Positions 5,375 to 5,831 of a stretch of 5,831 nucleotides of DNA are shown here, one piece after another. Made by a program: the position numbers and the translations under genes. The stretch comes from Alphaproteobacteria bacterium (lineage in GTDB: Bacteria > Pseudomonadota > Alphaproteobacteria > Rickettsiales > UBA6187). The number at the start of each line of letters is the position of its first letter. Within the stretch, counting starts at the first letter, position 1. The DNA lies in contig JAJRPW010000160.1 of NCBI GenBank assembly GCA_024280585.1, forward strand, positions 1 through 5,831. The letters run 5' to 3'. The notes under the pieces were generated by a model. The model had not been told where the DNA came from. It did no database searches and was given only the letters and a program-made list of their open reading frames with translations.

Positions 5375-5831
5375 TTAGCTTTTCACGATAGCTCTATTAT
5401 TAATAAATTTATGCAAGTTACAAGTATCATCTGATTTTTTATTTGCGTTAAAGCCGGTTAAAAATTTATACTCGTCGCTATTCAGCAACGTAATTACTGT
5501 CTTAAGATACGGACGAAAGATTAATAGTTCTGCGCCGCGCTCATTAATATCCAGCTCTTTTGAACCGTCATATTCCACAAGCAGATCGACTGGGTAGCCT
5601 GATTTTATAAGGTTCGCTGATGGGTGCAGCCGCAGTTCATCACGGCTTCCGATCTTGGCATGTTCAGCATCGGCGGCAAAATAGGCCAGATGCTGCGCCC
5701 ACTCTAATCCCGCCAGATCAGGCAAATATTTCAGTTCTTTAACGGGCTCAAACTCCTTTAAAAATTGAATAAATTCAAAGCCATAATCATCCAGATTGCC
5801 GGTTTTTGGCTTATGTTTTTTTATAAAATTA
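5375..5831 (-). CDS. HvfC/BufC (DUF2063) family protein, C-terminal part (start outside window)
   Basis: The - strand frame is open from the window edge to TAA at 5377-5375, giving 151 visible residues. A TTG at 5725 lies within a conserved motif and is not a true start. Numbered from the edge, the visible blocks are GFEFIQFL (17-24), YLPDLAGLEWAQHLAYFAADA (35-55) and LHPSANLIKSGYPVDLL (68-84), followed by a C-terminal domain with LLIFRPYLKTVITLL. These fit the HvfC/BufC family: an N-terminal part ending in a L-x-DLA-x-LEWA helix, then an HP-S-x5-S-YP motif. About 100 N-terminal residues are probably missing. Family members are partner proteins of MNIO (DUF692, BufB/HvfB) enzymes that modify Cys residues of small exported peptides such as copper-binding bufferins. 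No MNIO or precursor gene is in view; by the usual order they would lie to the right. The assignment rests on motif memory, not a search. Confidence 0.72.
   Translation of the reverse strand, partial: NFIKKHKPKTGNLDDYGFEFIQFLKEFEPVKELKYLPDLAGLEWAQHLAYFAADAEHAKIGSRDELRLHPSANLIKSGYPVDLLVEYDGSKELDINERGAELLIFRPYLKTVITLLNSDEYKFLTGFNANKKSDDTCNLHKFINNRAIVKS

Noticed and set aside
5375..5725. 116-residue gene starting at TTG 5725
   Set aside because: The frame continues open to the window edge and the TTG falls inside the conserved YLPDLAGLEWA block, so the gene is a larger one cut by the edge.

Overview
The window looks like low-GC DNA from a Gram-negative bacterium. It carries a periplasmic lipid-carrier protein (MlaC family), a dTDP-rhamnose surface-polysaccharide gene and a prepilin-like protein. 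The prepilin sub-family (PGD, NGDG and IDKKMDDG motifs) and the HvfC/BufC-type gene would suit an uncultured or host-associated alphaproteobacterium, but that placement comes from memory of the families and is low confidence.

Left part, + strand (1-2307): the 3' end of rfbC/rmlC (dTDP-4-dehydrorhamnose 3,5-epimerase, start off the window) is followed after 3 nt by a 610-codon gene. That gene joins a family-2 glycosyltransferase to a C-terminal NAD-dependent epimerase/dehydratase-like (SDR) domain. The pair looks like the end of an O-antigen/LPS or capsule operon: one gene helps make dTDP-L-rhamnose and the next probably transfers a sugar. The fusion, and the erosion of several signature residues in both of its halves, is the most unusual protein feature here.

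Middle, + strand (2308-3820): a 114-nt spacer precedes a complete dicarboxylate/glutamate:cation symporter (DAACS/SLC1 family). Its NMDGT motif reads NMNGT. A strong 13-bp hairpin follows and, judging by the T-runs on both sides, can terminate transcription from both directions.

Right part, - strand (3839-5831): reading leftward there is the 3' part of an HvfC/BufC-type (DUF2063) gene running off the edge, then, 12 nt later, a large prepilin-like protein, then a 153-nt spacer, then mlaC, which converges on the symporter. The spacer upstream of mlaC holds interlocking palindromes whose TTAA cores lie 10-11 bp apart and overlap the best candidate -35 box, a plausible operator. HvfC/BufC genes usually accompany MNIO (DUF692) enzymes that modify short Cys-rich peptides, so the most promising place for an unusual system is just beyond the right edge. 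No tRNA, rRNA, CRISPR array, insertion sequence or attachment site was seen.
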